NCBI GenBank assembly: GCA_019695185.1
Contig: JAIBAN010000002.1
Span: 1 to 64,000, forward strand
Origin: Blastocatellia bacterium
Lineage (GTDB): Bacteria > Acidobacteriota > Blastocatellia > Chloracidobacteriales > Chloracidobacteriaceae
DNA: 64,000 nucleotides
Direction of reading: 5' to 3'
Under the pieces are notes generated by a model. It was not told where the DNA came from and did not search any database. It saw only the letters and a program-made list of their open reading frames with translations. A program made the translations under genes and the position numbers. Positions 1 to 8,700 of this stretch are shown one piece after another. How positions within the stretch are numbered: the first letter of the stretch is position 1; the number at the start of each line of letters is the position of its first letter.

Positions 1-123
1 GGAGTTGGCTTTTGCCAACACCGTTGTGATGGCGGCGGTCAACGTCGTCTTCCCGTGGTCAACGTGGCCGATGGTCCCGACGTTAATATGTGGTTTACTG
101 CGATCAAATTTCTCTTTGGCCAT
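1..123 (-). CDS. tuf: Elongation factor Tu, N-terminal 41 residues (cut by window edge)
   Basis: EF-Tu is the GTPase that delivers aminoacyl-tRNA to the ribosome. The visible N-terminus begins [20 protein letters not shown] and continues into the P-loop GHVDHGKT, which is diagnostic of translational GTPases of the EF-Tu type. The rest of the gene lies beyond base 1. It is the last gene of a tRNA-Thr/Tyr/Gly/Thr-tuf operon, with 25 bp between the last tRNA and the start codon. The first residues and P-loop are intact, so nothing suggests a pseudogene. A second tuf copy elsewhere is possible but cannot be seen here. Confidence 0.97.
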   Translation of the reverse strand, partial: MAKEKFDRSKPHINVGTIGHVDHGKTTLTAAITTVLAKANS

Positions 124-148
124 GGTCTGTAAGAATCCTCAAACAAAA

Positions 149-224
149 TGGAGCCCACAACCGGATTTGAACCGGTGACCTCCACCTTACCAAGGTGGCG
201 CTCTACCGACTGAGCTATGTGGGC
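149..224 (-). tRNA. tRNA-Thr (anticodon GGT)
   Basis: The 76-nt cloverleaf has acceptor stem GCCCACA/TGTGGGC, a D-arm with AGCTCAG, an anticodon loop TTGGTAA giving GGT, a T-arm with GGTTCAAATCC, and an encoded 3' CCA. It is the last tRNA before tuf, as in the classic thrU-tyrU-glyT-thrT-tufB arrangement, so it is probably processed from the same precursor. Confidence 0.97.
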
Positions 225-282
225 AAAAATTGATTTTAGAGACGTTCGCACCCGGAACCTGGTGCGAAAACGATCTTTCATG

Positions 283-357
283 TGGAGCGGGAGACGGGAC
301 TCGAACCCGCGACCAACGGCTTGGAAGGCCGTGACTCTACCACTGAGTTACTCCCGC
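283..357 (-). tRNA. tRNA-Gly (anticodon TCC)
   Basis: The 75-nt cloverleaf has acceptor GCGGGAG/CTCCCGC, anticodon loop CTTCCAA giving TCC, T-loop GGTTCGAGTCC, and an encoded CCA. It is the third tRNA of the operon. The spacer on its upstream side (about 364-440) holds degenerate TTTTGAG-type and CAAAACT-type heptamers facing each other, a small example of the repeat pattern seen across the window. Confidence 0.97.
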
Positions 358-450
358 CCCTGTTTTGGTTTTGAGTTTCGAGTTGTGAATCTTTGAGCAT
401 GGTACTGAACTCAAAAATTCAAAACTGAAAATTCAAAACTCTGCAAAGGC

Positions 451-538
451 TGGTGCAGGGGGTAGGATTCGAACCTACGTAAGACTGTCGTCTGCCGGGT
501 TTACAGCCCGGTGCCATTAACCACTCGACCACCCCTGC
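451..538 (-). tRNA. tRNA-Tyr (anticodon GTA)
   Basis: This is an 88-nt class II tRNA with a long variable arm, acceptor GCAGGGG/CCCCTGC, anticodon loop CTGTAAA giving GTA, T-loop GGTTCGAATCC, discriminator A and an encoded CCA. It is the second tRNA of the tuf operon. Confidence 0.97.
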
Positions 539-682
539 CTACACTTTATGATTATGACAAAGACCGTTTGAGATACATCCGAAAAAACCTAATATCCGAC
601 TTCACTATATTTCCAACCCCCAAAGGGATTTTCCTGATATATAGGAAGAGCGATGCGATATGCAACTGGCAACCGCTTGAGG

Positions 683-758
<76 letters not shown>

Positions 759-818
759 CCAGACTGCATATCCAGTGAATTGCTAGGCATTTCGGCTGGC
801 AACTTCGGCAAAAGACGG

Positions 819-846
819 ATATTACCAAAAAAATGCATAATTGCAA
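819..846 (-). promoter_or_regulatory. Probable sigma-70-type promoter of the tRNA-tuf operon
   Basis: On the minus strand a TTGCAA hexamer (841-846) is followed by a 16-bp spacer and TAATAT (819-824), which would start RNA about 50 nt before tRNA-Thr(TGT). It is the only good pair I see in the gap 759-1061. The remainder of that gap, up to the small membrane-protein gene, shows no gene or repeat. Confidence 0.45.
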
Positions 847-1061
847 CCTTTTTTATCGCTCTTTACCAATTTAGCCGAGTCGTGACATAATTTAAGAATC
901 CAAGCACGTTTCACAATCTTCGCTCGCTCTAAGTCAAACAACGCAGTCTTGCATAACGCGTAATTCTGAAATTCAGTCCATCTTTCTCAGAAGTAGCTCA
1001 CAGAACCTCGCCCCCTAAACCCTACGGGCTGGGGACGTCAAACTCTTTGGAGGGACACTGT

Positions 1062-1277
1062 ATGTCACCTGCTCTTCGGAAGTCGCTTTTGGCTGTCACG
1101 GTTGTTTTTGCGGGAATCGGCGTCTGGCAATACTTCGGATACCAAGGAACCAAAGATGAAACAACGCATTTTTGGATTTCAGTTGTATTTTTGGTAATTT
1201 CGATGGGCGCATTGCTTACATTTTTCTTAACCAAGCCTGAAGAAGACCCCAGCGACATCAGTATTACCAAATTTTAA
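1062..1277 (+). CDS. Small two-helix membrane protein of unknown function
   Basis: This 71-residue protein has two hydrophobic segments, about residues 7-25 and 37-56, separated by a short polar loop, and an acidic tail (KPEEDPSDISITKF). I do not recognise a family. The ATG at 1062 is chosen because GGAGGG ends 7 bases upstream; an earlier TTG at 1047 overlaps that ribosome site. It is divergent from the tRNA operon and lies upstream of recJ, separated from it by an intrinsic terminator. It may be an inner-membrane protein with both ends on the same side, but no function can be inferred. Confidence 0.65.
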   Translation: MSPALRKSLLAVTVVFAGIGVWQYFGYQGTKDETTHFWISVVFLVISMGALLTFFLTKPEEDPSDISITKF

Positions 1278-1407
1278 CTTGGTGATAGTGGTTTCCGACA
1301 AGGTCTTTGCCAACCCGAACATCGGGTTCAAGGCTGCTTTTTGGGCAAAACAAGTCGGAAGGTGCATTTTAGCCTTTCCGGACTGGTTCTTGACCTTCAC
1401 GATTTTC

Positions 1408-1441
1408 ACGGCTCGGAATGGTGCTTTCCGAGCCGTTCTTT
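1408..1441 (+). terminator. Intrinsic terminator-like hairpin before recJ
   Basis: A perfect 11-bp stem, ACGGCTCGGAA / TTCCGAGCCGT, with a 6-nt loop is followed by TCTTTC. It most simply ends transcription of the small membrane-protein gene. It lies only about 22 nt before the recJ start, so it could also attenuate recJ. The T-run is imperfect. Confidence 0.6.
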
Positions 1442-1462
1442 CGCATTTCCGAGAACATTTTC

Positions 1463-3247
1463 ATGTCCAGCGGTCCTCCCAGCAGCCTTCCCCTTGCACG
1501 CTACAATTCATCCCGTTCCCTGACAAATTCCATCTGGAAGGCACTTCCCACCGACCCGGTTCAAGTCCAATTCATTTCTGAAACCCTGGCCGTTCCGCCA
1601 TTGGTCGCCCGCTGCCTAGTGGCTAGGGGAGTCACAACCCCTGAATCTGCTGAAGCCTTTTTACATCCGACCCTGAGCGATATTCCCGATCCACTGGGCA
1701 TGAGAAATCTTCCAGCCGCCATTCGGTTGATTGGTGGAGCACTTGCCCGGCGAGAGAAAATCCGGATTGTGGGCGATTACGACTGCGATGGGACCACAGG
1801 TTTAATCACATTGCTGAATGTGTTTCGCCTGTTGACACCGGAGGCTGAACAATTTCTCTCATTTCATGTACCGGACCGGGAACGTGACGGATATGGCCTC
1901 AATCCTGGAATTGTGGAACGGGCCGCAGGCGACGGTATTCGAGTTCTGGTCTCAGTGGATATTGGCATCACTGCCTATCGGGAATGGGCAATGGTCCGTG
2001 AACGCGGGATGCAAGGAGTCTGTCTTGATCACCATACAGTTTTGGGGAGCTCTGCCCCCGAAGATGCCCTAGTGGTCTGCCCCAAACAAGCCGGGTGCGA
2101 CTATCAGGAGAAAGACTTGGCAGCCTGCGGCCTCAGCCTGCAATTTGGCCGGGCATTACTGGCCGACCACCCCAAACGGGACCGGATCATTGATTCCCTC
2201 ACTAAACTGGTAGCCATTGGCACGGTGGCCGACCTCGTTCCACTTTCCAGTCCGGCCAATCGGGCGATTGTTTCACAAGGCTTGAAAGGACTCAGTAGCG
2301 GTTCAAGCAATCCTGGTCTGTCGGCTCTGCTCGAAGTGGCTGGGTTGGGAGGTAAACCCATCAGTGCTTCAGACTTGGGGTTCCGTTTAGGCCCACGGAT
2401 TAATGCGGCTGGGCGGATTGACGGTTCCACCCTCAGTGTTGTGGACCTGTTTGATACGAAAACACCTGATGAAGCCCGCCGGCAGGCGGCACAAATTGAT
2501 ACCTGGAACAGTGAACGACAGGATATTCAACGCAACCTGGTCGAACTCCTCACCCATGAAATTGAAAAACAGGGTACCAGTGACTTTGTTTTTGTGTTGG
2601 CAGGAGAGCACGACAAAGGCTGGCATCAGGGGGTGGTTGGAATTGCTGCCTCAAAAATCGTTGAACAATACCACCATCCAGCCCTGGTTTGCTCCATCCG
2701 GGGTCAGATGGCCCATGGTTCAGCCCGCAGTATTCCCCAATTCAATATGGTCAATGCACTGGACCGGATTCACGATGGGTTGTTTCATCGCTACGGCGGC
2801 CATGCAGCGGCAGCCGGGTTTGCCTTGCCGGCGGAAAGGCTCCCTGAATTGCGCCAACGGATCAATGAGTATGCCCGGAACATACTGACTGAAGATGATT
2901 TTGTCGCAACCAGGCGCTATGACGGGGAAATCTCAGTTGGTGAAATCACCACTTCCCTCATTGATGCCATGGTCCAACTTGGTCCTCATGGAATTGGAAA
3001 CCCAACGCCTAAAATCGTTGTCAATGGTGTGATCAGTGAGTTTCGCCTGCTGAAAGAACAACACCTCAAACTGGTGGTCAGTGACGGGCGAAACCGTTTT
3101 GAGGCAGTTTGGTGGCAACATGGACATTTGGCGGACCAGATTGCCATCGGTGTTCCGGTACAGGTCCTTGGTCGGCTTGAAATCAATGAATGGAATGGAT
3201 ACCGCCGTCCTCAAATGGTGGTTGAGGATGTTCGGTACCCTGCCTGA
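1463..3247 (+). CDS. recJ: Single-stranded-DNA-specific 5'-3' exonuclease RecJ
   Basis: RecJ degrades single-stranded DNA 5' to 3' in recombinational and mismatch repair. The 594-residue protein is close to the usual length (about 575). It shows the DHH phosphoesterase core: VGDYDCDGTT near residue 103 (motif I), SVDIGI, LDHH near 189 (the DHH motif), and ADLVPL. The DHHA1 motif RYGGHAAAAG is near residue 445, and the C-terminal region fits an OB-fold (QVLGRLEINEWNGYRRPQ). A longer reading from the ATG at 1418 would start inside the stem of the upstream hairpin, so the ATG at 1463 is preferred, although its ribosome site is weak. It converges with the FmdB-type gene, with 33 bp between stops. 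Confidence 0.95.
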   Translation: MSSGPPSSLPLARYNSSRSLTNSIWKALPTDPVQVQFISETLAVPPLVARCLVARGVTTPESAEAFLHPTLSDIPDPLGMRNLPAAIRLIGGALARREKIRIVGDYDCDGTTGLITLLNVFRLLTPEAEQFLSFHVPDRERDGYGLNPGIVERAAGDGIRVLVSVDIGITAYREWAMVRERGMQGVCLDHHTVLGSSAPEDALVVCPKQAGCDYQEKDLAACGLSLQFGRALLADHPKRDRIIDSLTKLVAIGTVADLVPLSSPANRAIVSQGLKGLSSGSSNPGLSALLEVAGLGGKPISASDLGFRLGPRINAAGRIDGSTLSVVDLFDTKTPDEARRQAAQIDTWNSERQDIQRNLVELLTHEIEKQGTSDFVFVLAGEHDKGWHQGVVGIAASKIVEQYHHPALVCSIRGQMAHGSARSIPQFNMVNALDRIHDGLFHRYGGHAAAAGFALPAERLPELRQRINEYARNILTEDDFVATRRYDGEISVGEITTSLIDAMVQLGPHGIGNPTPKIVVNGVISEFRLLKEQHLKLVVSDGRNRFEAVWWQHGHLADQIAIGVPVQVLGRLEINEWNGYRRPQMVVEDVRYPA

Positions 3248-3280
3248 AGGAACCCATTTGAATCCTTGTTTTTCTGAAAT

Positions 3281-3508
3281 CTAATTCATCGAACAAGCAC
3301 CCGGCCCACGGGGATCCCCACAGGTGCCACAGGGTCTCAAGGGTTGGCTGGTTGCGACGGTTTTTCCGCCTGAGGAAACTGCAAACACAGAAAGCGTCTG
3401 GGTCAGGTTTTTCCCACTGCAGGACGGGCATTCTGGCTGTCTTTCACCAAACACCAACGCTTCGAAATGCCTTCCGCAGTCACTGCAATCATATTCGTAA
3501 ATGGGCAT
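3281..3508 (-). CDS. FmdB-family zinc-ribbon protein
   Basis: This 75-residue protein opens with MPIYEYDCSDCGRHFEALV and has a second CPSC pair near residue 32, the standard FmdB/CxxC_CxxC_SSSS regulatory zinc ribbon. The tail contains another CGTC and a GACS motif rich in Gly and Pro, as often seen in this family. AAAGGAG lies 8 bases before the ATG. The family is named after a putative regulator of formamidase or amidase genes, but most members have no assigned role. It sits immediately downstream of the caspase-like gene (18 bp gap), so the two are probably co-transcribed. Confidence 0.88.
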   Translation of the reverse strand: MPIYEYDCSDCGRHFEALVFGERQPECPSCSGKNLTQTLSVFAVSSGGKTVATSQPLRPCGTCGDPRGPGACSMN

Positions 3509-3526
3509 GTGCCACTCCTTTCAGGT

Positions 3527-4720
3527 TTACCTTATATTCAGCGGTTCCCCGATTGGACGAATCCGCCGGGGTGGGATCCACTCGTCCCACTCAACCGAAT
3601 ATCCAGTATAGTGGATGAAAAAACCATTTCCGGCTACCTTCAAAACCGAAGCGGCATACCAACTCCCCTGCCATTCCACCAAAACGTTCTGCCCAACCCG
3701 GTATGGTTGTTCGGGTGCGGGATCAATCTCCGCAGGATCCAACCAGACATCCAGTTTCCTTGCCTTCCCCAAAAAATGAAGCCTCAAGAAGGATCCCGAG
3801 CTGGCAGTAATCCGTGCCAGAGGCAGAATTTTCTTTTGCTTCACACTCACAAAATCACCAATCCGGGAAGTGCTCTTCGGAAATGCTGTGGCAAGATTGA
3901 TCCCCATTGAAAATTTTGCAGTTGCAGCAAAGAGTGCCTCTTGACCTTCGGCCAGAACCATGACCTTCTGGACAGTTTGCACCAACTCAGGCAGTGAAAC
4001 TACCTTGTTCCCATCCACATCTGCCCAACATTCACCGCAAAGTGCATCCAAGAGAGCCTCGGAAAATGTCCAATTTTCAGTGGAATTACCCGTTTCCGTA
4101 GTTGAAGTCAGACCAGCTATTGCAATTTTGGAATTCAACTTCTCAATTTCCTTTACAATGCTACCCGAATCACAACAGTCCGCAGTTACCAATGCCTGCC
4201 ATTCAGTGGCATGTTTGCCAACTGCTTCGATCAAGCCGTGAACTGACCAGCCTTTATTCGACTGTGTCGTATCATAGCTGATCAATCGAACATCCTGCCC
4301 ATCTCTTCTCCCGTGCCCACAATAATAAACAAAAACAAAATCCCCAGGGGCAGGCCGTGTTAGAAACTGCTCAAATTCAGTCTCAATCACCTCTGTTGTG
4401 GCAACCTGGTCCTGTAAGTAAACAATATGATCGGAGGGCACTCCTTGATGGGAAAAAAAATCCACCAGATCAGCATCCCGCCGTTCATCTTTCGGAAATG
4501 AAGGGAACGACTTTTGGTCCTGCCATTCCAATATACCAACCACAAACACCCAGGTTTTGGCTGGATTCAAAAGCAAGACCTGCGGTGGGGGCCGATGTGC
4601 CATGACGTGGACCAATAACAAAACACCACACAATCCCACCAAAAGCATCAACTTCCGGTCAACAAAAGGCAAGCGCGACATGAAATCACTCACTGGATAA
4701 AGGGAGATCTGCTCGGCCAC
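3527..4720 (-). CDS. Membrane-anchored caspase-like protease (peptidase C14) with two C-terminal SH3/Tudor-knot-like modules
   Basis: This 397-residue protein has one transmembrane segment (about 24-41) and then a caspase/metacaspase-like fold. FVFVYYCGHGRRDG carries the catalytic His136, and VTADCCDSGS matches the D-x-C-x-S-G motif with Cys183 as the likely nucleophile. Two small barrels follow. Residues 286-332 (GDFVSVKQ..ARI....WLDPAEIDP) and 338-390 (GQNVLVEWQGSWYAASVLKV..HYTGYSVEWDEWIPP) have the aromatic pattern of Tudor-knot/chromo-barrel or agenet-like SH3 folds. The start is a GTG preceded by GGGAG at 6 bases; an internal ATG at 4681 is the alternative. It is divergent from tRNA-Phe. 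The caspase fold is clear, the barrel assignment rests on motif resemblance, and the substrate is unknown. Confidence 0.85.
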   Translation of the reverse strand: MAEQISLYPVSDFMSRLPFVDRKLMLLVGLCGVLLLVHVMAHRPPPQVLLLNPAKTWVFVVGILEWQDQKSFPSFPKDERRDADLVDFFSHQGVPSDHIVYLQDQVATTEVIETEFEQFLTRPAPGDFVFVYYCGHGRRDGQDVRLISYDTTQSNKGWSVHGLIEAVGKHATEWQALVTADCCDSGSIVKEIEKLNSKIAIAGLTSTTETGNSTENWTFSEALLDALCGECWADVDGNKVVSLPELVQTVQKVMVLAEGQEALFAATAKFSMGINLATAFPKSTSRIGDFVSVKQKKILPLARITASSGSFLRLHFLGKARKLDVWLDPAEIDPAPEQPYRVGQNVLVEWQGSWYAASVLKVAGNGFFIHYTGYSVEWDEWIPPRRIRPIGEPLNIR

Positions 4721-4752
4721 CGAAAACTCCCGCCACTATAGCGAGAAATAAT

Positions 4753-4781
4753 TTGACAGACCAGGGTTCCTTGCGTAATAT
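4753..4781 (+). promoter_or_regulatory. Near-consensus sigma-70 promoter of tRNA-Phe
   Basis: TTGACA (4753-4758), a 17-bp spacer and TAATAT (4776-4781) lie 35 nt before the tRNA 5' end. It is the strongest promoter I can read in the window, as expected for a stable RNA gene, and sits in the divergent gap shared with the caspase-like gene. Confidence 0.85.
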
Positions 4782-4816
4782 GCGCGTTCCTTACAATTGA
4801 ATAGCAAATTTTGTAT

Positions 4817-4889
<73 letters not shown>

Positions 4890-4924
4890 CCTTCCACAAG
4901 TTTTAAAAAATAAATAGTTACAGA

Positions 4925-4957
4925 AAAGCGGCTTGGTTCAAACCAAGCCGCTTTTTT
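4925..4957 (+). terminator. Intrinsic terminator of tRNA-Phe
   Basis: A 13-bp perfect stem AAGCGGCTTGGTT / AACCAAGCCGCTT with a 2-nt loop is followed by a T-run, 36 nt after the tRNA. It makes tRNA-Phe a single-gene transcription unit. Confidence 0.9.
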
Positions 4958-5136
4958 CGTCAGGCATACATATTCAGATATACATTCAAGTTTTTCAAGA
5001 CTTTCACACCCAATCAAGTCAGCCACAACATCCGCCTGTGACGGTTTAGGTAGCTGCAATCCGAGAAACAGCCCCGCTCCAACCGGCCTGCTGCATACCA
5101 CCTCACCGCCCCTCATTAAATTTTCTCCCAAAAACC

Positions 5137-5253
5137 TTAAAGCCTTTTATTTCCGCCTTTGGAATGATGGTCAAGGTGTGCATCCACCCCATCGTAGGAT
5201 TTCACAAACTGAACTAAATCCCCCATTGTGTTTTCATGGGAAATCAGTTGCAT
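5137..5253 (-). CDS. Possible 38-residue small protein
   Basis: The reading frame starts at an ATG preceded by GGTGATGAGG and encodes MQLISHENTMGDLVQFVKSY, ending in HHSKGGNKRL. It lies downstream of, and on the same strand as, the conserved 97-residue protein gene, so a short operon is possible. I recognise no family. The acidic and histidine-rich composition is not obviously an artefact, but a frame this short can arise by chance. The rest of 4958-5136 has another minus-strand frame that runs into the antisense of the terminator and tRNA and is rejected. No other feature is seen there. Confidence 0.22.
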   Translation of the reverse strand: MQLISHENTMGDLVQFVKSYDGVDAHLDHHSKGGNKRL

Positions 5254-5343
5254 ACCTCATCACCTTTTTTGTAGATGGAATGCCGAAACCTGGTTATGAG
5301 TTTGGCCTGTTACAACAAGCTCCCTTTTTGCTTTGAGAGGGAC

Positions 5344-5637
5344 TCACGTTTCATCTACGTCAGAGCGGGCAGCAAGCGCAAATTCAGCTTCCACATCAAG
5401 GAAATCTTCGGCTTCAGTTTCCTGTTCGCTGCCTTCAACATAAGAGCGCACATCGTGATTGAGGTGGGCAGCAATGAAACGCAGTGCCATTCGGCCCAGG
5501 AGACATTCCCGGTCCTGACTGCTCCCCAAACTGCCATGCCAAAAGCCTAAACCGCTTCCCTCTGAATTGCGCAGCCACTTGCCCAGAAAAACATATTGCC
5601 GACACTGCCAACAACCCAGGTACCCGTAGATTGACAT
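5344..5637 (-). CDS. Conserved small protein of unknown function with a Cys pair near the N-terminus
   Basis: This 97-residue protein begins MSIYGYLGCWQCRQYVFLGK, with a CxxC pair, then GLGFWHG, then LLGRMALRFIAAHLNHDVRS and an acidic tail. The N-terminal pattern (YGYL.C..CR...LGK) resembles small uncharacterised proteins I associate with other soil bacteria, but no function is known to me. The second of two adjacent ATGs is chosen because GGGGAA then sits at a workable distance. It follows the terminator of the sortilin-repeat gene, so it probably has its own weak promoter or depends on readthrough. Confidence 0.6.
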   Translation of the reverse strand: MSIYGYLGCWQCRQYVFLGKWLRNSEGSGLGFWHGSLGSSQDRECLLGRMALRFIAAHLNHDVRSYVEGSEQETEAEDFLDVEAEFALAARSDVDET

Positions 5638-5662
5638 CATTTCCCCACTGTATTCCCATTCC

Positions 5663-5704
5663 AAAAAAACCGGGCGCTCCGGTCTTTTGGACCAAAACGC
5701 CCGG
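5663..5704 (-). terminator. Intrinsic terminator after the sortilin-repeat gene
   Basis: On the minus strand CCGGGCG pairs with CGCCCGG across an insert that itself folds (TTTTGGTCCAAAA), and is followed by seven T. It begins about 26 bp after the stop codon of the upstream gene. Confidence 0.8.
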
Positions 5705-5730
5705 CCTGTATCAGGAAAAAAGAAGCAGCT

Positions 5731-8700
5731 TTAGCTTCCTTTTTCCTTTTTATCATATTCTTCTTTGGTCTGAACCTTGACCGGGTCCAGTTTTTTGGCC
5801 TGGAGCTTGGTGTTCAGACCTTCAAGTTCAGCCGAGACGGCTTTGTTGAATTCCTGGTCCGCCTTCTCCAATTCCTTTTCCAGCACCCCCGCACTGTCCA
5901 TCTGTGATTGCGTAGGTCGTCCGCCGTAGCTGTTCAGATTCGCATACAGTTCGACGATTCGTTCCCGCAATTGCTCCTCGCCGCCAATGTAGCCGGCGGT
6001 TGCGCCTTCACGGGTGGTTACCAATGTCTTGCGAATATCTTCCAGCCGGGTGGCAAAGCCTTCCAGGGATTTGGTCAAAACCGTGGCATCCTTGGCAGTC
6101 ATTTCTTTGACCTTTTTGGCCCGGTCCTGTGCCTGTTCACGCGCATCCTGAATGGCGGAAGCCAAATACCCCAGTTTTTCCTGCATTTGGTACAGCTTCA
6201 TCACGGTCTGCTGTTGCAGTTTGCGGTCTTCGGCAGAGTGGGTGGAACGTGGGTCAGCTACCAGTTTGATTTGACCGGTATAGGTTTCCTTCCCTTTTGT
6301 GACCTTGACCGTGTAGGTCCCTTCCGGAACCGCCGGCCCGATGAAGGCCCCCTGAGCCAGGGTTGCCCCCGAAGCCGATTTGGGCGGCTTCATCCGCATT
6401 TGCCAGGTTATCCGGTTGATACCACGGCGTTTGCTGGCTGGAATCGTTGAAATCAGCTTGTTCTCGGAGTCAAGAATTTCCACCTTGAATTCACCGATTT
6501 GATGCCGGTCCTTCATGTAGTAGGTAATGGAGGCGGCTTCAGCCAGACCATCCCCGACAAACTCGTCATTGCCGGAAAATTCCTGCGAAGAGGTTGGCAG
6601 GGCAATCACTGAGGGCCGGTTTTCCAAAAAGGCAAAAGGCGCATTGAGCACATCCTGGGTGATTTTCCGGATGGGCGTAATGTCATCAATCACATAGAGA
6701 CCACGCCCGTGAGTGGCCAAAATCACGTCGCCTTCACGCGGATGAATGGCAATGTCACGTACCGCCACGTTTGGCAACCGCCCCGTGAACTGAGCCCACT
6801 GTTCCCCGCCGTCAACTGAGAGAAATAACCCGAATTCCGTCCCGACAAACAGCAGTTTTTTATTAACCAGGTCTTCACGTACCACATGGGCAAATCCCTT
6901 GATGGAATCCGTAGCGATGGAAGTCCAGGTTTTGCCAAAATCCGTGGTTTTGTAGACATAGGGTTTCATATCCCCGGTCTGGTGCCCCTCAAACGTGGCA
7001 TAGGCGGTTCCTGGGTCAAACCGACTGGCTTCAATACAGCTTACCCACGTATTGGCTGGCAGGCTGGGGATGTTTTTAACCAGATTTGTCCAGGTTTTGC
7101 CGCCATCCTGGGTCAACTGCACATTGCCGTCGTCCGTTCCGACCCAAATCACTTTGGGGTCAAGCGGTGACTCACAGATGGCAAAAATCGTGCAGTGGTT
7201 TTCCGCTGAAGAGTTGTCAATGGAAAGACCGCCGGACTGGTCCTGCTTTTGTTTTTCCGGGTCATTGGTGGTCAAATCCTCAGAAATGCGTTCCCACGAA
7301 TCGCCCCGGTCGGTTGAACGAAGTAAAAACTGCGAACCGACATACAAGGTCTTGGATTCGCTCATTTTGAAGGGTGTGTTCCAATTGAACCGAAACTTGG
7401 GCTCCCCGGTTTTTGGATAGGGCTGAATTGCTTTGACCTCGCCTGTTGCACGATGGAAGCGAAGCAGCTTCCCGCCCTGGTATTCGCTGAAGACAATGTT
7501 TTTGTCGGCAGGGTCAGGAAACGCCCAGAACCCGTCGCCAAATCCCACATTGCGCCAGTCACGGTTCTGAACTCCGGACGGACTGGTGGAAGGCCCAACC
7601 CAGGAACCATTGTCCTGCAACCCGCCATAGACGTTATAGGGGCGCTCCATATCGTAGGCAACGTGATAGAACTGCGAAACCGGCAGGTTTTTCATAAACT
7701 TGAAGGTATTCGCATAATCAAACGATTCATAAACGCCGCCATCCGTCCCCAAGTACATGTGGGCCGGGTTCGTCGGGTCAATCCATAAGGCATGGTGGTC
7801 TGAGTGCACATTTCCGCCGCCGCCAAAAGGACTGCTAAAGGATTTTCCGCCGTCCTTGCTGACTGACAGGGTCAGTCCCGGTTTATACACCCGGTTGTAA
7901 TCCTTGGGGTCAATCGCCAGTACCCCAAAGTAAAATGGCCGGACAATCACGTTAAAAGACGAGCTGACTTTGGTCCAGGACTCTCCCAAGTCATCCGAAC
8001 GGTACAGCCCGCTTTCTTTGGCCTCCACCACTGCATACACCAGATTGGGGCGGGATGGAGCCACCCGAATCGTAATCCGGCCCAATTCACCTTCGGGCAA
8101 CCCTTTGGTCAGTTTTTTCCAGGTTTTGCCACCGTCGGTGCTCTTTTGGAAGGTACTGCCGGGGCCGCCGGACGTGAAGGTCCAAGGCTGGCGGCGGAAT
8201 TGCCACATTCCGGCGTAAACAGTGTTTGGTTCCTGCGGATCCAGAGCAATGTCGGAGCAGCCGGTATTGGCATCCACATACAAAATCCGCTCCCAGTTTT
8301 TGCCGCCATCAGTGGTTTTGTACAAACCGCGTTCCTCACCGGAGGACCATAACGGTCCCAGCACGGCGACATACACGATTTCGGAATTTTTCGGGTCAAT
8401 TACAATCCGGCCAATCCGTTCGGATTTGGCAAAACCGACAGCCGTCCAGTTGTCACCGCCATCCGTGGTTTTGAACAAACCACCACCGACCGAGGTGCTG
8501 TTACGCACCCAGACTTCGCCGGTGCCGACCCACACCGTCTCCGGGTGAGCCTGGTCAATGGTGATGCAGCCAATGGATTGCGTATTTTTGTCAAAAACGG
8601 GTTTGAAAGTTGTCCCGCCATTGGTTGATTTCCAGACACCGCCGTTGGCTGCCCCGACATACAATGTCGAAGGTTTGTTTTCGAGCGCATCAATGGCGGA

